Shown here: piece after piece, positions 17,785 to 27,478 of the stretch
Numbering within the stretch: position 1 is the stretch's first letter
Layout of the letters: each line of letters opens with the position of its first letter
Source: Pandoraea communis
GTDB lineage: Bacteria > Pseudomonadota > Gammaproteobacteria > Burkholderiales > Burkholderiaceae
Length of the DNA stretch: 64,000 nucleotides
Assembly (NCBI RefSeq): GCF_902459745.1
Contig: NZ_CABPSJ010000006.1
Span: forward strand, 62,001-126,000
Direction: 5' to 3'
The notes under the pieces: model-generated
Seen by the model: the letters and a program-made list of their open reading frames with translations, nothing else
Told to the model about the DNA's origin: nothing
Database searches by the model: none
Made by a program: the position numbers and the translations under genes

Positions 17785-19266
17785 GTGACGTCCATGCCTA
17801 CGGTCAACCCCTCCTCGTCCGCTCGCGCGCCCGTCGCGACGGCAACGGCTGCCGACACCTTCGCGCCGCGCCACCTTTGGCGTCACGCTCTGCTCGCCGG
17901 GATCAGCGCTGCCGCCGGTCTCGGCTTATACGCCGCTGGCTTGCGTGGCGACACGCTTGCCGTGGCGGTGATCGTTCTGTTCTGCCTCGGCTACTGGGCG
18001 ACCGGCTGGTTACCGGATTTCCTCGTATCGCTCGCATTGATGTTCCTGCTCGCCACCTGTACGTCGCTTGGCGCGAGCGTGGTGTTCTCGGGCTTTACGT
18101 CGAGCGCGTTCTGGCTGGTTTTCAGCGGCGCCGTCATCGGCATGGCACTCGGTGTCACAGGGCTTGGTGAGCGCGTCGCGTCGCGGCTCGCAGATCATTG
18201 CGGTCATGCCTACGGCATCGCGCTCGCGGGCTTCGTCACCATCGCTTTCGTCCTCGGCATCGTGATGCCGTCGACGCTCGGTCGCATCGCCATCCTCACG
18301 CCTATCGTGCTGAGTTTCTGTGAACGCATCGGACTGACGCGCGGCCGCCCTGGCCGCACCGGACTTCTGCTGGCGACCGCGCTGGCCAGTTGCGAATTGT
18401 CGACGGCCATTCTTCCCGCCAACCTGCCCAACCTCGTGATGGCCGGCACCGCCGAGACCGTGCTCGGTCTGCGACTCGGATATGGCGAGTACGCGATTGC
18501 GCTAGTGCCCGTGCTCGCCCTCGTGCGCGGTGTGGTGCTGGTGGCCGTGGCGATGCGGCTCTTTCCCGACCGGCTGACGCCCCTCGCCGAAGCCACGAAG
18601 CTCGATAACGTCGATAACGTGAATAACGTCCCCACGGCGATGCGCCCCGCCGAGTGGCGCCTGCTCGCCGCGCTGGCGCTGATGCTCGGCCTTTGGCTGA
18701 CGGAGCCGTGGCATCACATCGCCGCCGGGTGGGTCGGACTCGGCGTGGCGCTGCTGTGCCTCGGACCGTTGCGACTGGTGAACCCCGATGCGTTTCTGAA
18801 ACAGGTGAAGCTCGCCCCACTGTGGTTCGTCGCCGCCATCATCGGGTTGACGGCCGCCGTCGATCACGCCGGACTCGCCGATGCGCTGCGCCCGGTGCTG
18901 TCCCGGCTCGATCTGGCGCAGATGTCGGGCGCGTCGGCCTATCTGGTGCTCGTCGCGCTATCGGTGGCGCTGACGTTCCTCGTTACCTCGAACGCCGCTC
19001 CCGCGCTCTACACCCCCCTGGTGCCGGTACTCGCACTCGGCGCGCCGCTCGGTGTGAAGGCGGTCTTGCTGACGCAGACCGTCGGCATCTCTACCATCGC
19101 ACTGCCTTATCAGGCGCCACCGCTCGTGTTGGCCATGGCGCTGGCCGGCATCGGCATTCGCGACGCCACCCGCTACTGTGTGGCGAGCGCGCTCATCGCG
19201 CTGGTGACGGTCGTCCCGCTGACCGCGCTCTGGTGGCAACTCATCGGTCTGCTGCGTCTTCACTGA
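17785..19266 (+). CDS. SLC13-like (DASS) anion permease
   Basis: This 493-residue polytopic membrane protein has about 11-12 hydrophobic segments. Duplicated loop motifs are typical of the ion-transporter superfamily (MPSTLGRIAILTPIV near residue 156, and SNAAPALYTPLVPVL near 405). Such carriers move dicarboxylates or similar anions, often with sodium. The frame can begin with GTG at 17785 or ATG at 17794; no strong RBS decides. A short tandem repeat at about 18602-18630 encodes DNVDNVNNV in a cytoplasmic or periplasmic loop. It is probably controlled by the divergent GntR gene. The substrate cannot be read from sequence. Confidence 0.85.
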   Translation: MTSMPTVNPSSSARAPVATATAADTFAPRHLWRHALLAGISAAAGLGLYAAGLRGDTLAVAVIVLFCLGYWATGWLPDFLVSLALMFLLATCTSLGASVVFSGFTSSAFWLVFSGAVIGMALGVTGLGERVASRLADHCGHAYGIALAGFVTIAFVLGIVMPSTLGRIAILTPIVLSFCERIGLTRGRPGRTGLLLATALASCELSTAILPANLPNLVMAGTAETVLGLRLGYGEYAIALVPVLALVRGVVLVAVAMRLFPDRLTPLAEATKLDNVDNVNNVPTAMRPAEWRLLAALALMLGLWLTEPWHHIAAGWVGLGVALLCLGPLRLVNPDAFLKQVKLAPLWFVAAIIGLTAAVDHAGLADALRPVLSRLDLAQMSGASAYLVLVALSVALTFLVTSNAAPALYTPLVPVLALGAPLGVKAVLLTQTVGISTIALPYQAPPLVLAMALAGIGIRDATRYCVASALIALVTVVPLTALWWQLIGLLRLH

Positions 19267-19652
19267 AGCGGTGGCGCGCGACGGACTGCAGTCCATCGCC
19301 CGATCCCTTGACTGGAATTTCCCCTTCAAACGCCGGTTTGCCACATCCGTCGGGGGAATTGGGGCAAACGAGCACCGAAGCGACTTGTCTCGATCCTTTC
19401 GGAGACCGTCTCGTCTACTATGGAATCGTGCGCGCAGCGCCGGAGAATGCCTCGCGGTTCGAAGCAATCGCCCTTGCGCGCCCTGCGCATAAGGCAGCAC
19501 GGCGCGCCATACAGGGAATGCCCTGCTTGAGATCGCCGTGCACGACCCGCGACAATCGCGCATAAGACAAAACAAGAAGCTACCCGCGTCACCCCATGCA
19601 GTCGTCGTAGTCGAACATCGCCGTTTTCATGCAGCCAAGGGGAGGTTCATGC
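19267..19652. other. Intergenic gap without recognised gene
   Basis: About 385 bases lie between the permease and the GT87 gene. Short open frames are present on both strands but none has an RBS, a family match or plausible composition. It presumably carries the promoter of the glycosyltransferase pair; no clear -35/-10 pair was seen. Confidence 0.6.
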
Positions 19653-20966
19653 ATGACATCGAAGCCGTCGACCGTCGTTGAAGCGGCGCCCCGCGAGCGC
19701 CGGCACTGGTCCGACGACCGCGCACGCATTCGGCTCTACAGCGGCGCCGGTCTGCTCTTCGCCATCGCCGTGAGCTTCGCCTGGTGGTATCAGCACTCGT
19801 TCCTGCCGACACCGAAGGTCGGCCCGGTCGGCCTCGACTTCCTGCCGTTCTGGGGGGCTTCGCATTTCGTGTTGCACGGGCATCCGCTCGACGCCTACAA
19901 CATCGAACTGATGACCCGCGCGCAGATTGCCGAGCAACCGTGGGCCGAGAAATTGGGCGGCGTCATGCCCTGGCTTTATCCGCCCTTCGTCATGCTTCTG
20001 CTCGCGCCGATCGCGCTGCTCCCATTCACCTACGCCTACACGGTGTATGCCTGCGTCGGCTTCGGTCTGTATTACGCAGCCCTGCGACGCACCGCCCCGT
20101 GGCGCGATGCGCGCCTGGCCACCGTCGGCTTTCCCGGCGTACTGCTGGTGATCCTGGCAGGACAGATCTCGCTCTACGTCACCGCGCTCGCGGGCTTCGC
20201 GCTCGTCATGCTACGCAAACGGCCGGTGTGGGCGGGCATTCTCACCGGGCTGCTCTTCGTCAAACCGCACATCGCCCTGCTCTTCCCGCTGGCCTTTCTC
20301 TGCGCCCGCCAATGGCGCGCGCTGGCCGCCTGCGTTGTGACTGTCATCGCGACAACGGCGCTTGCCGCTGCGGTCTTCGGCCCCGATGCCTATCCGACGT
20401 TCCTGCACGCAACGGTATTCGCGCAGCAAAGCATCGTCGACGGCACCGCACAGATCATCCGCGTGCCGACATTCTTCGTCACGGCGCGCATGCTGGGTGC
20501 ACCGCCCCTGGTTGCAGCCGTCATTCACGCCGCGGTGGCACTTTGCGCCGTGGCGGCCATGATCGACTTCTGGCGGCGTCCGAGCCCATTTGCGTTGCGC
20601 GCGGCCATGCTGGTTTGCTCGACCACGCTCGTGAGCCCCTATCTCTACGACTACGACCTCACGATTCTCTCGCTCGTCATCGCCTGGTATGTGCGCGACG
20701 GCATCGCGCGCGGGTGGCTGCGCGGCGAGCGCGAATGGCTGGTCGTGTTATGGCTCACGCCGATATACGGCCTGCTCGTCGTGCAATACATCGGCTTCCA
20801 GTTCATGCCGTTCATCACGCTGGCAACGCTCGTGCTGTTGTGGCGCCGCCGTCGCCGCCTCGCGCATGTCCCCGACGTATCCGATGTGCCGGATACCCCG
20901 GACACCCCCGGCAGCGTCATCCCCCGTCGCCGCTCGCCCGTCACCGCGCCCGCGCTCACGAGGTAA
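19653..20966 (+). CDS. Glycosyltransferase family 87 (DUF2029) membrane protein
   Basis: This protein of about 437 residues has around ten membrane helices. The GT87 signature is visible near the start: GLDFLPFWGASHFVLHG, then PLDAYN, with the early Asp as the likely catalytic residue. GT87 enzymes use polyprenyl-phosphate sugars on the outer face of the inner membrane. Five bases separate it from a GtrB-like transferase, which would supply polyprenyl-phosphate sugar. The start is set at the ATG at 19653; an upstream ATG at 19629 is possible. The C-terminus ends in a Pro/Asp/Thr-rich low-complexity tail. Confidence 0.85.
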   Translation: MTSKPSTVVEAAPRERRHWSDDRARIRLYSGAGLLFAIAVSFAWWYQHSFLPTPKVGPVGLDFLPFWGASHFVLHGHPLDAYNIELMTRAQIAEQPWAEKLGGVMPWLYPPFVMLLLAPIALLPFTYAYTVYACVGFGLYYAALRRTAPWRDARLATVGFPGVLLVILAGQISLYVTALAGFALVMLRKRPVWAGILTGLLFVKPHIALLFPLAFLCARQWRALAACVVTVIATTALAAAVFGPDAYPTFLHATVFAQQSIVDGTAQIIRVPTFFVTARMLGAPPLVAAVIHAAVALCAVAAMIDFWRRPSPFALRAAMLVCSTTLVSPYLYDYDLTILSLVIAWYVRDGIARGWLRGEREWLVVLWLTPIYGLLVVQYIGFQFMPFITLATLVLLWRRRRRLAHVPDVSDVPDTPDTPGSVIPRRRSPVTAPALTR

Positions 20967-20971
20967 TCACC

Positions 20972-22087
20972 ATGCCCCGCGCCGTCGATACCCGCCATTG
21001 GCCGTCTGCGCAGCGCCCGCCGCTCGTCTCGCTCGTCGTGCCTTGTCACAACGAAGCGCCGGCACTCGACAAGTTCTACCGCGCCGTGGCCTCCGTGCTC
21101 GACGGCGTGACCGGTGTGCGCTTCGAGATCGTGTGCGTGAACGACGGCAGCACCGACGACACGCTGAACGCTCTGCTCGCGTTGCGCCGGGCCGACGCAC
21201 GCATCCGTGTGATCGACTTCACCCGCAACTTCGGCAAGGAAGCGGCCCTGAGCGCTGGCATCGACGAAGCGCAGGGCGACGCCGTCATCCCCATCGATGC
21301 CGACCTGCAAGATCCGCCCGCCCTCATCCCCGTGATGATCGAGCGCTGGCGCAACGGTGCCGAAGTCGTGCTGGCCAAACGCACGAACCGCGCGAGCGAC
21401 AGCTTCGCCAAAAGGGTGGCCGCAGGCCTCTATTACCGTGTACACAACCGTCTCTCGGAAGTGAAGCTGCCCGAGAACGTCGGCGACTTCCGTCTGATCG
21501 ACCGGCGTGTGGTGAGCGCGCTCAAACGGCTGCCCGAACGCCGCCGCTTCATGAAGGGATTGTTCGCGTGGGTCGGATTCCACACCGAAATCGTGGAGTA
21601 CGTGCGCGAGACGCGCAGTGCGGGCGAATCGAAGTTCTCGGGCTGGCGGCTGTGGAATTTCGCGCTCGAAGGCATCACCAGCTTCAGCACCGTGCCACTG
21701 CGTTGCTGGACGTATATCGGCGTGTCGCTCGCCCTCGTCTCGCTCACGTACGGCAGCTATATCGTGCTGCGCACCCTCATCCGCGGCATCGACGTGCCCG
21801 GCTATGCCTCGCTGCTCGTCGGCATTCTGTTCCTCGGCGGCATCCAGCTTGTCGGCATCGGCGTCATCGGCGAGTACGTCGGACGAATCTACTACGAGTC
21901 GAAGGGGCGTCCGCTGTATCTGGTGCGGCGTCGCTACCAGTCCAGCGTCAAGGTGAGCCATTTGCCCTCGCGCGCACCGTCGCATGCCTTTGGGGCTCGG
22001 CTGCCGTCCGCGCGAAAGACGCTCCGGGCGCAAGCCGGTGGCGGCAAGTCGCTTGCCTCGCGCGCCCACCGTTTCGTCGTGCGTTGA
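20972..22087 (+). CDS. GT2 polyprenyl-phosphate glycosyltransferase (GtrB/ArnC-like)
   Basis: This 371-residue enzyme has an N-terminal GT-A domain: VSLVVPCHNEAPALDKF, the NDGSTDDT nucleotide-binding loop, and DADLQDPP as the metal-binding DXD region. Two C-terminal membrane helices (about 235-310) follow, then a basic tail. It should transfer a sugar from a nucleotide donor to undecaprenyl phosphate on the cytoplasmic face. The open frame extends far upstream in a shadow of the GT87 gene; the ATG at 20972, just after the GT87 stop, is the real start. With GT87 and a GtrA-like flippase it forms a glycan or lipid decoration set. Confidence 0.92.
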   Translation: MPRAVDTRHWPSAQRPPLVSLVVPCHNEAPALDKFYRAVASVLDGVTGVRFEIVCVNDGSTDDTLNALLALRRADARIRVIDFTRNFGKEAALSAGIDEAQGDAVIPIDADLQDPPALIPVMIERWRNGAEVVLAKRTNRASDSFAKRVAAGLYYRVHNRLSEVKLPENVGDFRLIDRRVVSALKRLPERRRFMKGLFAWVGFHTEIVEYVRETRSAGESKFSGWRLWNFALEGITSFSTVPLRCWTYIGVSLALVSLTYGSYIVLRTLIRGIDVPGYASLLVGILFLGGIQLVGIGVIGEYVGRIYYESKGRPLYLVRRRYQSSVKVSHLPSRAPSHAFGARLPSARKTLRAQAGGGKSLASRAHRFVVR

Positions 22088-22114
22088 GGCAACGGCAAGC
22101 GCGTCAGATATGGC

Positions 22115-22564
22115 TCACGCGTGCCGATACGTCCAGTAGCGATGCAGCAAGAATGTGGTCGGCGGCACAATCAGTACGACGGCAGCGATGCCCGCCCAGT
22201 GATTACCGCCAAGATGCTCCACCGTGCGCGCGACGACCGTCGTGAGTAACAGCCCGAAGATCGCCACCGGCACGAAACGCGTGAGACTCGTGCGATGCAC
22301 CCGCGCGGAGAAGCTCCACAGGGTATTGAGCAGATAGGAACAGGGGGTCGCCGTGCAGAACGCCACGGCATTCGCCAGCACCGGCCCCGCCCCGAAAGCT
22401 TCGATGAGCGTGACCGCCACGATCACGTGCACGGCCGTCGAAATCACCCCCGAGACCCCGAAGCGCATGAGCGGTACGACCAGCGTGCGCATGTGCGGCG
22501 ACGCGCGCCAGCGCGGCCCAGGGGGGGCGGGTTCGGTTGAAGACGTCTGACGCGTATCCGGCAT
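22115..22564 (-). CDS. GtrA-family membrane protein
   Basis: This 149-residue protein has four hydrophobic helices of the GtrA/DPMS family (MRFGVSGVISTAVHVIV start, YLLNTLWSF, RYWTYRHA end). GtrA proteins are thought to flip polyprenyl-phosphate sugars across the inner membrane. It converges with the GtrB-like gene 27 bases away, so the pair shares a function but not a transcript. I chose the ATG at 22564; an earlier ATG at 22654 would add a poorly structured extension. Confidence 0.85.
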   Translation of the reverse strand: MPDTRQTSSTEPAPPGPRWRASPHMRTLVVPLMRFGVSGVISTAVHVIVAVTLIEAFGAGPVLANAVAFCTATPCSYLLNTLWSFSARVHRTSLTRFVPVAIFGLLLTTVVARTVEHLGGNHWAGIAAVVLIVPPTTFLLHRYWTYRHA

Positions 22565-22801
22565 TGACGTAGTCCCAGAAGTGACCGACGAAAGCGATGG
22601 CGGGTTCGCTTGGCGATACGGGCACACCCACCGGCATGTGCAGTGGTTGGCCATGCCGTCTCGGCACAGTGTCTCGCCACGGCTCGACGATTAGGAATTT
22701 ATTCCATTTCCCGGAATATAGGTTGCACGTCTGTGCGATGCGTCTAGGATTGCGTGGTACTCCACGGCATCAAGCCCCCAAACAAGAACAGGAGGAAGAC
22801 A

Positions 22802-25240
22802 ATGCAACGCCCCAATGCCGTCCACGCCGCCAGTGTGCTGGCCTTTGCCGTCACGACGTGGAGCGCGTCCCTGCATGCCGCCGATGGTGCGGCGGCTACG
22901 CCATCGCAAACACTTACCGTCGCCGGTCTGTCGCAACCGGCCGACATCCTGATCGATCATAACGGCGTGCCGCATATCTTCGCCGCCAACGAGCGCGACG
23001 GCTTCTTCGTGCAGGGCTTCAACGCCGCACGCGACCGGCTGTTCCAGATCGACCTGTGGCGGCGCCGCGGACTCGGCCAGTTATCCGAAGTGTTCGGGCG
23101 CGCCTACGTCGCTCAGGACGACGCCGCACGCCGCTTCGTCTACCGGGGCGACATGGCCACCGAGTGGCGCCGCTACGGCCCCGACGCGAAACCCGCCGCC
23201 GAGGCGTTCGCCGCAGGCGTGAACGCCTATATCGGCTGGCTCGCCTCGCACCCCGACCAAATGCCGTACGAGTTCCGCAAGGTCGGCTATTGGCCGGCGA
23301 AGTGGTCGGCTGAGGACATCGTGCGCATTCGCAGCCACGGTCTGACACGGAATCTGAAGAGCGAAGTCGCCCGCGCCAAGGTCGTATGCCGCGCCTCGCT
23401 CGACGCCGACGGTGTGCGCGTGGGCCTGCAACCGACGTGGAAAACGCAAGTGCCCGACGGTCTCGATCCGTGCCTGCCCGACGATCTGCTGAAGGTCTTC
23501 GATCTCGCCACGCAAGGCGTGAAGATCACTAAGGACTCCCTGCAACAGGCTGACGCCGATATCGTGCAACTCGCGGACAACGGCCCGTACGACGTCTCGA
23601 CCGAATCGGCCGAAGGCAGCAACAACTGGGTGATCTCGCCGCAAAAGTCGGCCACGGGCCGCGCCATCATGGCGAACGACCCGCATCGCGCCTATGCCGC
23701 GCCGAGCCTGCGCTACATCGTGCAGGTGAGCACGCCCACGCTCAATCTGATTGGCGCGGGTGAGCCGGCCATTCCCGGCGTGGCGATCGGCCACAACGGC
23801 ACCATCGCTTTCGGTCTCACGATCTTCAACATCGATCAGGAAGATCTGTACGTCTACGCGTTGAACCCCGCCAACCCCGATCAGTATCGTTATCGCGGCA
23901 AGTGGGTGCCGATGCGCACCGTGCACGAGACCATCGAGGTGCGCGACGGCACCCCGGTGCAGACCAATCTCAAGTTCACGAAGCATGGGCCGGTGATCTA
24001 CGTCGACGCAGACAAGCATCGCGCGTACGCCGTGCGCACGGCGTGGCTGGAGCCGGGCATGTCGCCCTACTTCGACGCCATGCGCTACATGCGCGCGAAA
24101 ACCTATGCCGAGTTTCAGACGGCGCTCAATACGTGGGGCGCGCCGACCGTCAATCAGGTCTATGCGGATACGGCCGGCAATATCGGCTGGGTGCCCAGCG
24201 GCATGGCCCCGATCCGTCCCAACTGGGACGGCCTGATGCCCGTACCGGGCGACGGTCGTTACGAATGGGCCGGCTTCTGGCGGGGCGATCAATTGCCGTC
24301 GGCGTATAACCCGGCGGCCGGCTATTTCACGACGTCCAATGAGATGAACCTGCCGGCCGGCTATCCGTACGCCGAGCGCAAGCTCGGCTTCGAATGGACC
24401 AACGGCTCACGGCATGCTCGCATCGACGAGGTGCTCAAGGCGAAAGACAAAGTCTCGATCGAGGACTCGGAGCGGCTGCAAAACGACATCGTGTCGATTC
24501 CGGCGCGGCGTCTCATGGCGCTGCTCGCCCCGCTCTCGAGCGACGACCCGCAAACTGACGCCGCACTCAAGTTGCTCAAGGGCTGGAAGGCCGACATGCA
24601 GGCGGACTCCGCCCAGGCCGCGCTCGAGGAAGTCTGGTTCAGCCGCCATCTGGGCCGTGCCTACAAGAACGCGGTGCTGCCCAAGGCCGCCGCCGAGAGT
24701 TTCGGCGCGCCCGACCCGGCCGCCATGCTCGTCGCCCTCGAACAACCCGCCGCACGCTTCGGCGAGAACGCCAACGCGAAGCGTGACGCCGTGTTGCTCA
24801 CGAGTCTGGGCGAAGCGTGGGGCGAGATGGTCAAGCTGCAAGGCAGCGATCCCGGCGCATGGCAGTGGGGCAAGCTCCAGACGAATCTGAACGCCCACCC
24901 GCTCGCCGACGCCGTAGACGCCGATATGCGCGCCAAACTCAACGTCGGCCCGCTGCCCAAAGGCGGCAGTCCTTTCACGCCGAACCAGTCGACCTATCGA
25001 GTGAGCGACTTCCGGCAAACGAACGGCCCGTCGTTCCGGATCGTGGTCGATGTGGGCAACTGGGACAACACGCGCGCGATGAATCTGCCGGGCGAGTCGG
25101 GCAACCCGGACAGCCCGCACTATCGCGATCTGGCACAGAAGTGGCTCGACGGCGAGTACTTCAAGCTGCCGTACTCGCGTGCGGCAGTCGAGGCGGACAC
25201 CGAGTCGCGTCTGCATCTGGTGCCGGAGGGGTCACGTTGA
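22802..25240 (+). CDS. Penicillin acylase-family Ntn-hydrolase, secreted
   Basis: This 812-residue precursor has an N-terminal signal peptide ending near LHA/AD (about residue 26). It matches S45 penicillin or acylhomoserine-lactone acylases, which mature by autocleavage at Gly-Ser: here G-SNNWV, with Ser273 becoming the N-terminal nucleophile of the beta chain. NDPHR follows as expected. The ATG at 22802 has a strong AGGAGGAAGACA ribosome-binding site; the frame extends further upstream without one. Substrates could be beta-lactams, N-acylhomoserine lactones or other acyl amides. It is a single gene followed by a clear terminator. Confidence 0.92.
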   Translation: MQRPNAVHAASVLAFAVTTWSASLHAADGAAATPSQTLTVAGLSQPADILIDHNGVPHIFAANERDGFFVQGFNAARDRLFQIDLWRRRGLGQLSEVFGRAYVAQDDAARRFVYRGDMATEWRRYGPDAKPAAEAFAAGVNAYIGWLASHPDQMPYEFRKVGYWPAKWSAEDIVRIRSHGLTRNLKSEVARAKVVCRASLDADGVRVGLQPTWKTQVPDGLDPCLPDDLLKVFDLATQGVKITKDSLQQADADIVQLADNGPYDVSTESAEGSNNWVISPQKSATGRAIMANDPHRAYAAPSLRYIVQVSTPTLNLIGAGEPAIPGVAIGHNGTIAFGLTIFNIDQEDLYVYALNPANPDQYRYRGKWVPMRTVHETIEVRDGTPVQTNLKFTKHGPVIYVDADKHRAYAVRTAWLEPGMSPYFDAMRYMRAKTYAEFQTALNTWGAPTVNQVYADTAGNIGWVPSGMAPIRPNWDGLMPVPGDGRYEWAGFWRGDQLPSAYNPAAGYFTTSNEMNLPAGYPYAERKLGFEWTNGSRHARIDEVLKAKDKVSIEDSERLQNDIVSIPARRLMALLAPLSSDDPQTDAALKLLKGWKADMQADSAQAALEEVWFSRHLGRAYKNAVLPKAAAESFGAPDPAAMLVALEQPAARFGENANAKRDAVLLTSLGEAWGEMVKLQGSDPGAWQWGKLQTNLNAHPLADAVDADMRAKLNVGPLPKGGSPFTPNQSTYRVSDFRQTNGPSFRIVVDVGNWDNTRAMNLPGESGNPDSPHYRDLAQKWLDGEYFKLPYSRAAVEADTESRLHLVPEGSR

Positions 25241-25270
25241 GCCATCGTTAGATCCAGTATCGAAGACGTC

Positions 25271-25306
25271 AAAACGGCCGATGGGAGACGCCCACCGGCC
25301 GTTTTT
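25271..25306. terminator. Bidirectional rho-independent terminator
   Basis: AAAACGGCCG and CGGCCGTTTTT pair across an inner GGG/CCC stem, with an A-run on the left and a T-run on the right. It sits between the convergent acylase and efflux genes and can terminate both. Confidence 0.85.
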
Positions 25307-25331
25307 CATGTCGCGAGCACGGATACTTTGA

Positions 25332-26831
25332 TCAGTGACCGCCCGGCACGAATTCCGGCTTCTCACGCTTGGCGTCGCGCGAGCGGTCCACCGCGTTGGT
25401 CGGTACCAGCAGCAGCAGCAGCACGACACCGATCGAAATCGCCAGGATCGACAGGAATGTGAGGTGCAGCGAATGTTGCAGCACCGCGCGAATCGCCTGA
25501 TCGGCCACCGTCGACACGCCCCGGTCTTCCAGCACGTGACGCAACTGATCGGACGTGACGACGCCCACGTCGCTCGAGTGCGTCAGCCCGAAGTTGAGCA
25601 CGGCGCCGAAGAGCGTCGCGCCCAACGTGCTGCCGAGATTGCGCGAGAAGATGTTCGACGCCGTGGCGCTGCCACGCTGCGACGGGTCGACCAGTTCCTG
25701 AATCAGCACGAGCGCACTCACGCTGCCCGTGCCCATCGAGAAGCCCATGAGTAACGAGCCGAACCCGGCGAGCAGCGGCGAACTGCTCGGCCCCAGCAAC
25801 GCGAAAACGATCCCGCCGACCGGCATCAGCAAGCTGCCGCCCACGAGAATGCGGCGCAGGCCGAAACGCGTGAACGTCTTGGCGGCGAGCGTCGCGCCAA
25901 TCGGCCAGCCCACCATGATCATCGTGAGCGCCATGCCCGCCACGACCGGGGTCTGACGCAGCACGCCCTGCGCGTACATCGGCAGGAAGGTTGTCAACCC
26001 CATGAGCACCATGCCCGAGAGCAGCGTCGCCGCATTGGCCGCCGCAATCGGACGACGGCTCCACAGCGCGAACGAGATCATCGGGTCTTTGGCGCGGCGT
26101 TCCTGCCAGACGAACAGCAGCGACGCGATGGCGCACGCGAGCACTCCGGCCCAGACATGCGTGTCCGAGAAGGCGTTGGCATCGGTGAGCGCGATCATAA
26201 GCGCCGCCACGGCAATCGTGAAGCACACGGCGCCGAGTATGTCGATGCTCGGGCGCTGACGCGGGGCGTCTTCGTGCAGATACGCGATGAAACCCGCCGC
26301 CGCCAGCAGACCGATGGGGATGTTGATCCAGAAGATCCACGCCCACGACAGATCGCGGATGATGATGCCGCCGAGCATCGGGCCGAGCACGGCCGAGATA
26401 GCCCACACGCTCGCCAGATAGCCCTGCACCTTGCCGCGCTCGCTGATCGGATAGTAGTCGGCGATGATGGTCAGGCTGACCGGCTGAATGCACGCGGCGC
26501 CCATGCCCTGCAACAGACGAAACGCGATCATCGCGGGCATGGACCACGCCAGCCCGCCGCCGAGCGAGGCCACCAGGAAGACGGCGATCCCCACGAGGAT
26601 GACCGGCTTGCGGCCATAGAGATCGGCCAGCTTGCCGAACACCACGGTCATGGCGGTCTGCGCGAGCAGGAAAGCGGAGAAGACCCAGCTATACAGATTC
26701 AGGCCGCCGAGCTGGGCGACGATTTGCGGCATGGCCGTCGAAATGATCGTGGCCTCGATGGCAACCATGGAGGTCGCTGCCATGACGGATGCCACGATGA
26801 ATGGCCGCATGGAATGGCGTGTCGCAGACAT
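25332..26831 (-). CDS. MFS multidrug efflux permease, DHA2/EmrB type
   Basis: This 499-residue protein has about 14 membrane helices. It shows the DHA2 features IEATIISTAMPQI in helix 1, GKLADLYGRKPVI (motif A) and GPMLGGIII (motif C, antiporter signature). It probably exports drugs or toxic organics using protons. The frame extends upstream to 27026, but the ATG at 26831 starts right before the first conserved helix. No membrane-fusion partner (EmrA) is adjacent, so it may work alone. It shares a terminator with the acylase gene. Confidence 0.9.
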   Translation of the reverse strand: MSATRHSMRPFIVASVMAATSMVAIEATIISTAMPQIVAQLGGLNLYSWVFSAFLLAQTAMTVVFGKLADLYGRKPVILVGIAVFLVASLGGGLAWSMPAMIAFRLLQGMGAACIQPVSLTIIADYYPISERGKVQGYLASVWAISAVLGPMLGGIIIRDLSWAWIFWINIPIGLLAAAGFIAYLHEDAPRQRPSIDILGAVCFTIAVAALMIALTDANAFSDTHVWAGVLACAIASLLFVWQERRAKDPMISFALWSRRPIAAANAATLLSGMVLMGLTTFLPMYAQGVLRQTPVVAGMALTMIMVGWPIGATLAAKTFTRFGLRRILVGGSLLMPVGGIVFALLGPSSSPLLAGFGSLLMGFSMGTGSVSALVLIQELVDPSQRGSATASNIFSRNLGSTLGATLFGAVLNFGLTHSSDVGVVTSDQLRHVLEDRGVSTVADQAIRAVLQHSLHLTFLSILAISIGVVLLLLLVPTNAVDRSRDAKREKPEFVPGGH

Positions 26832-27218
26832 GTGTTCTTTTAGTGTGGGGAATCGAGCGCACCAACTTGCGATGAGTGCCGTCGCACCCCTGTCAGGTGC
26901 AGCAGCCACGCCAGAGGACGGAAGACGGGGATCGAACGTGGCGGCAATGCCGCATGCGTAGTCAAGACGACTTGGGTCTGGCGATGGCGACAAGCATAGC
27001 CGAACGTGGAAAAACGCGTACGGCACTCACGGCGCCATCAGCCCTTGCGCCGCCAACCCTTACGCCATGGGGCTTGGCACCTCGCAAAAGACCTTTCTTC
27101 GAGACAGGTTTTAGAAGGTTTTGGACGACGAAAAGACCCCCGCGCGACGCGCGTCCGACATTCCGCCGTTGCCACGGCGCGACATCGAGCGTCCCGATTT
27201 TCGGCGCGCTTGTGCGGC
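26832..27218. other. Intergenic gap without recognised gene
   Basis: About 387 bases lie upstream of the efflux gene and downstream of the first GlsB-like gene. It must contain the efflux promoter. No RNA gene, repeat or convincing short protein was recognised. Confidence 0.6.
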
Positions 27219-27458
27219 CTATCGTCGCACTAAGCGCAACAACGCGAGCAGTACGATGGCGCCGACAGTGGCGGTGATAATTCGCCCGAGCGTGCCGTAT
27301 CCCACGGCAATGCCCAGATGCCGCAGCAGCCACGCACCGACGAACGCGCCGATCACACCGACGACCATGTCGCCGACAAGACCGAAGCCGCCGCCGACCA
27401 CCATCCCGGCGAGCCAACCCGCCACGAGTCCCACCAGCAAGAGCACCACAATGTCCAT
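27219..27458 (-). CDS. GlsB/YeaQ/YmgE-family small membrane protein (copy 1)
   Basis: This 79-residue protein is almost entirely glycine-rich hydrophobic helices (VGLVAGWLAGMVVGGG, then VGVIGAFVGAWLL), as in the transglycosylase-associated/GlsB stress family of the inner membrane. The molecular role is not well defined; members are often induced by stress. It is the downstream member of a tandem pair on the minus strand, 20 bases from the other copy. Confidence 0.88.
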   Translation of the reverse strand: MDIVVLLLVGLVAGWLAGMVVGGGFGLVGDMVVGVIGAFVGAWLLRHLGIAVGYGTLGRIITATVGAIVLLALLRLVRR

Positions 27459-27478
27459 GATCTGTCTCGTGTGTGGCG

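Noticed and set aside
20651-22069. A 472-codon minus-strand frame opposite the GT2 gene
   Set aside because: Antisense of the GT87/GT2 genes with no recognisable domain; His/Asp/Arg-rich shadow composition.
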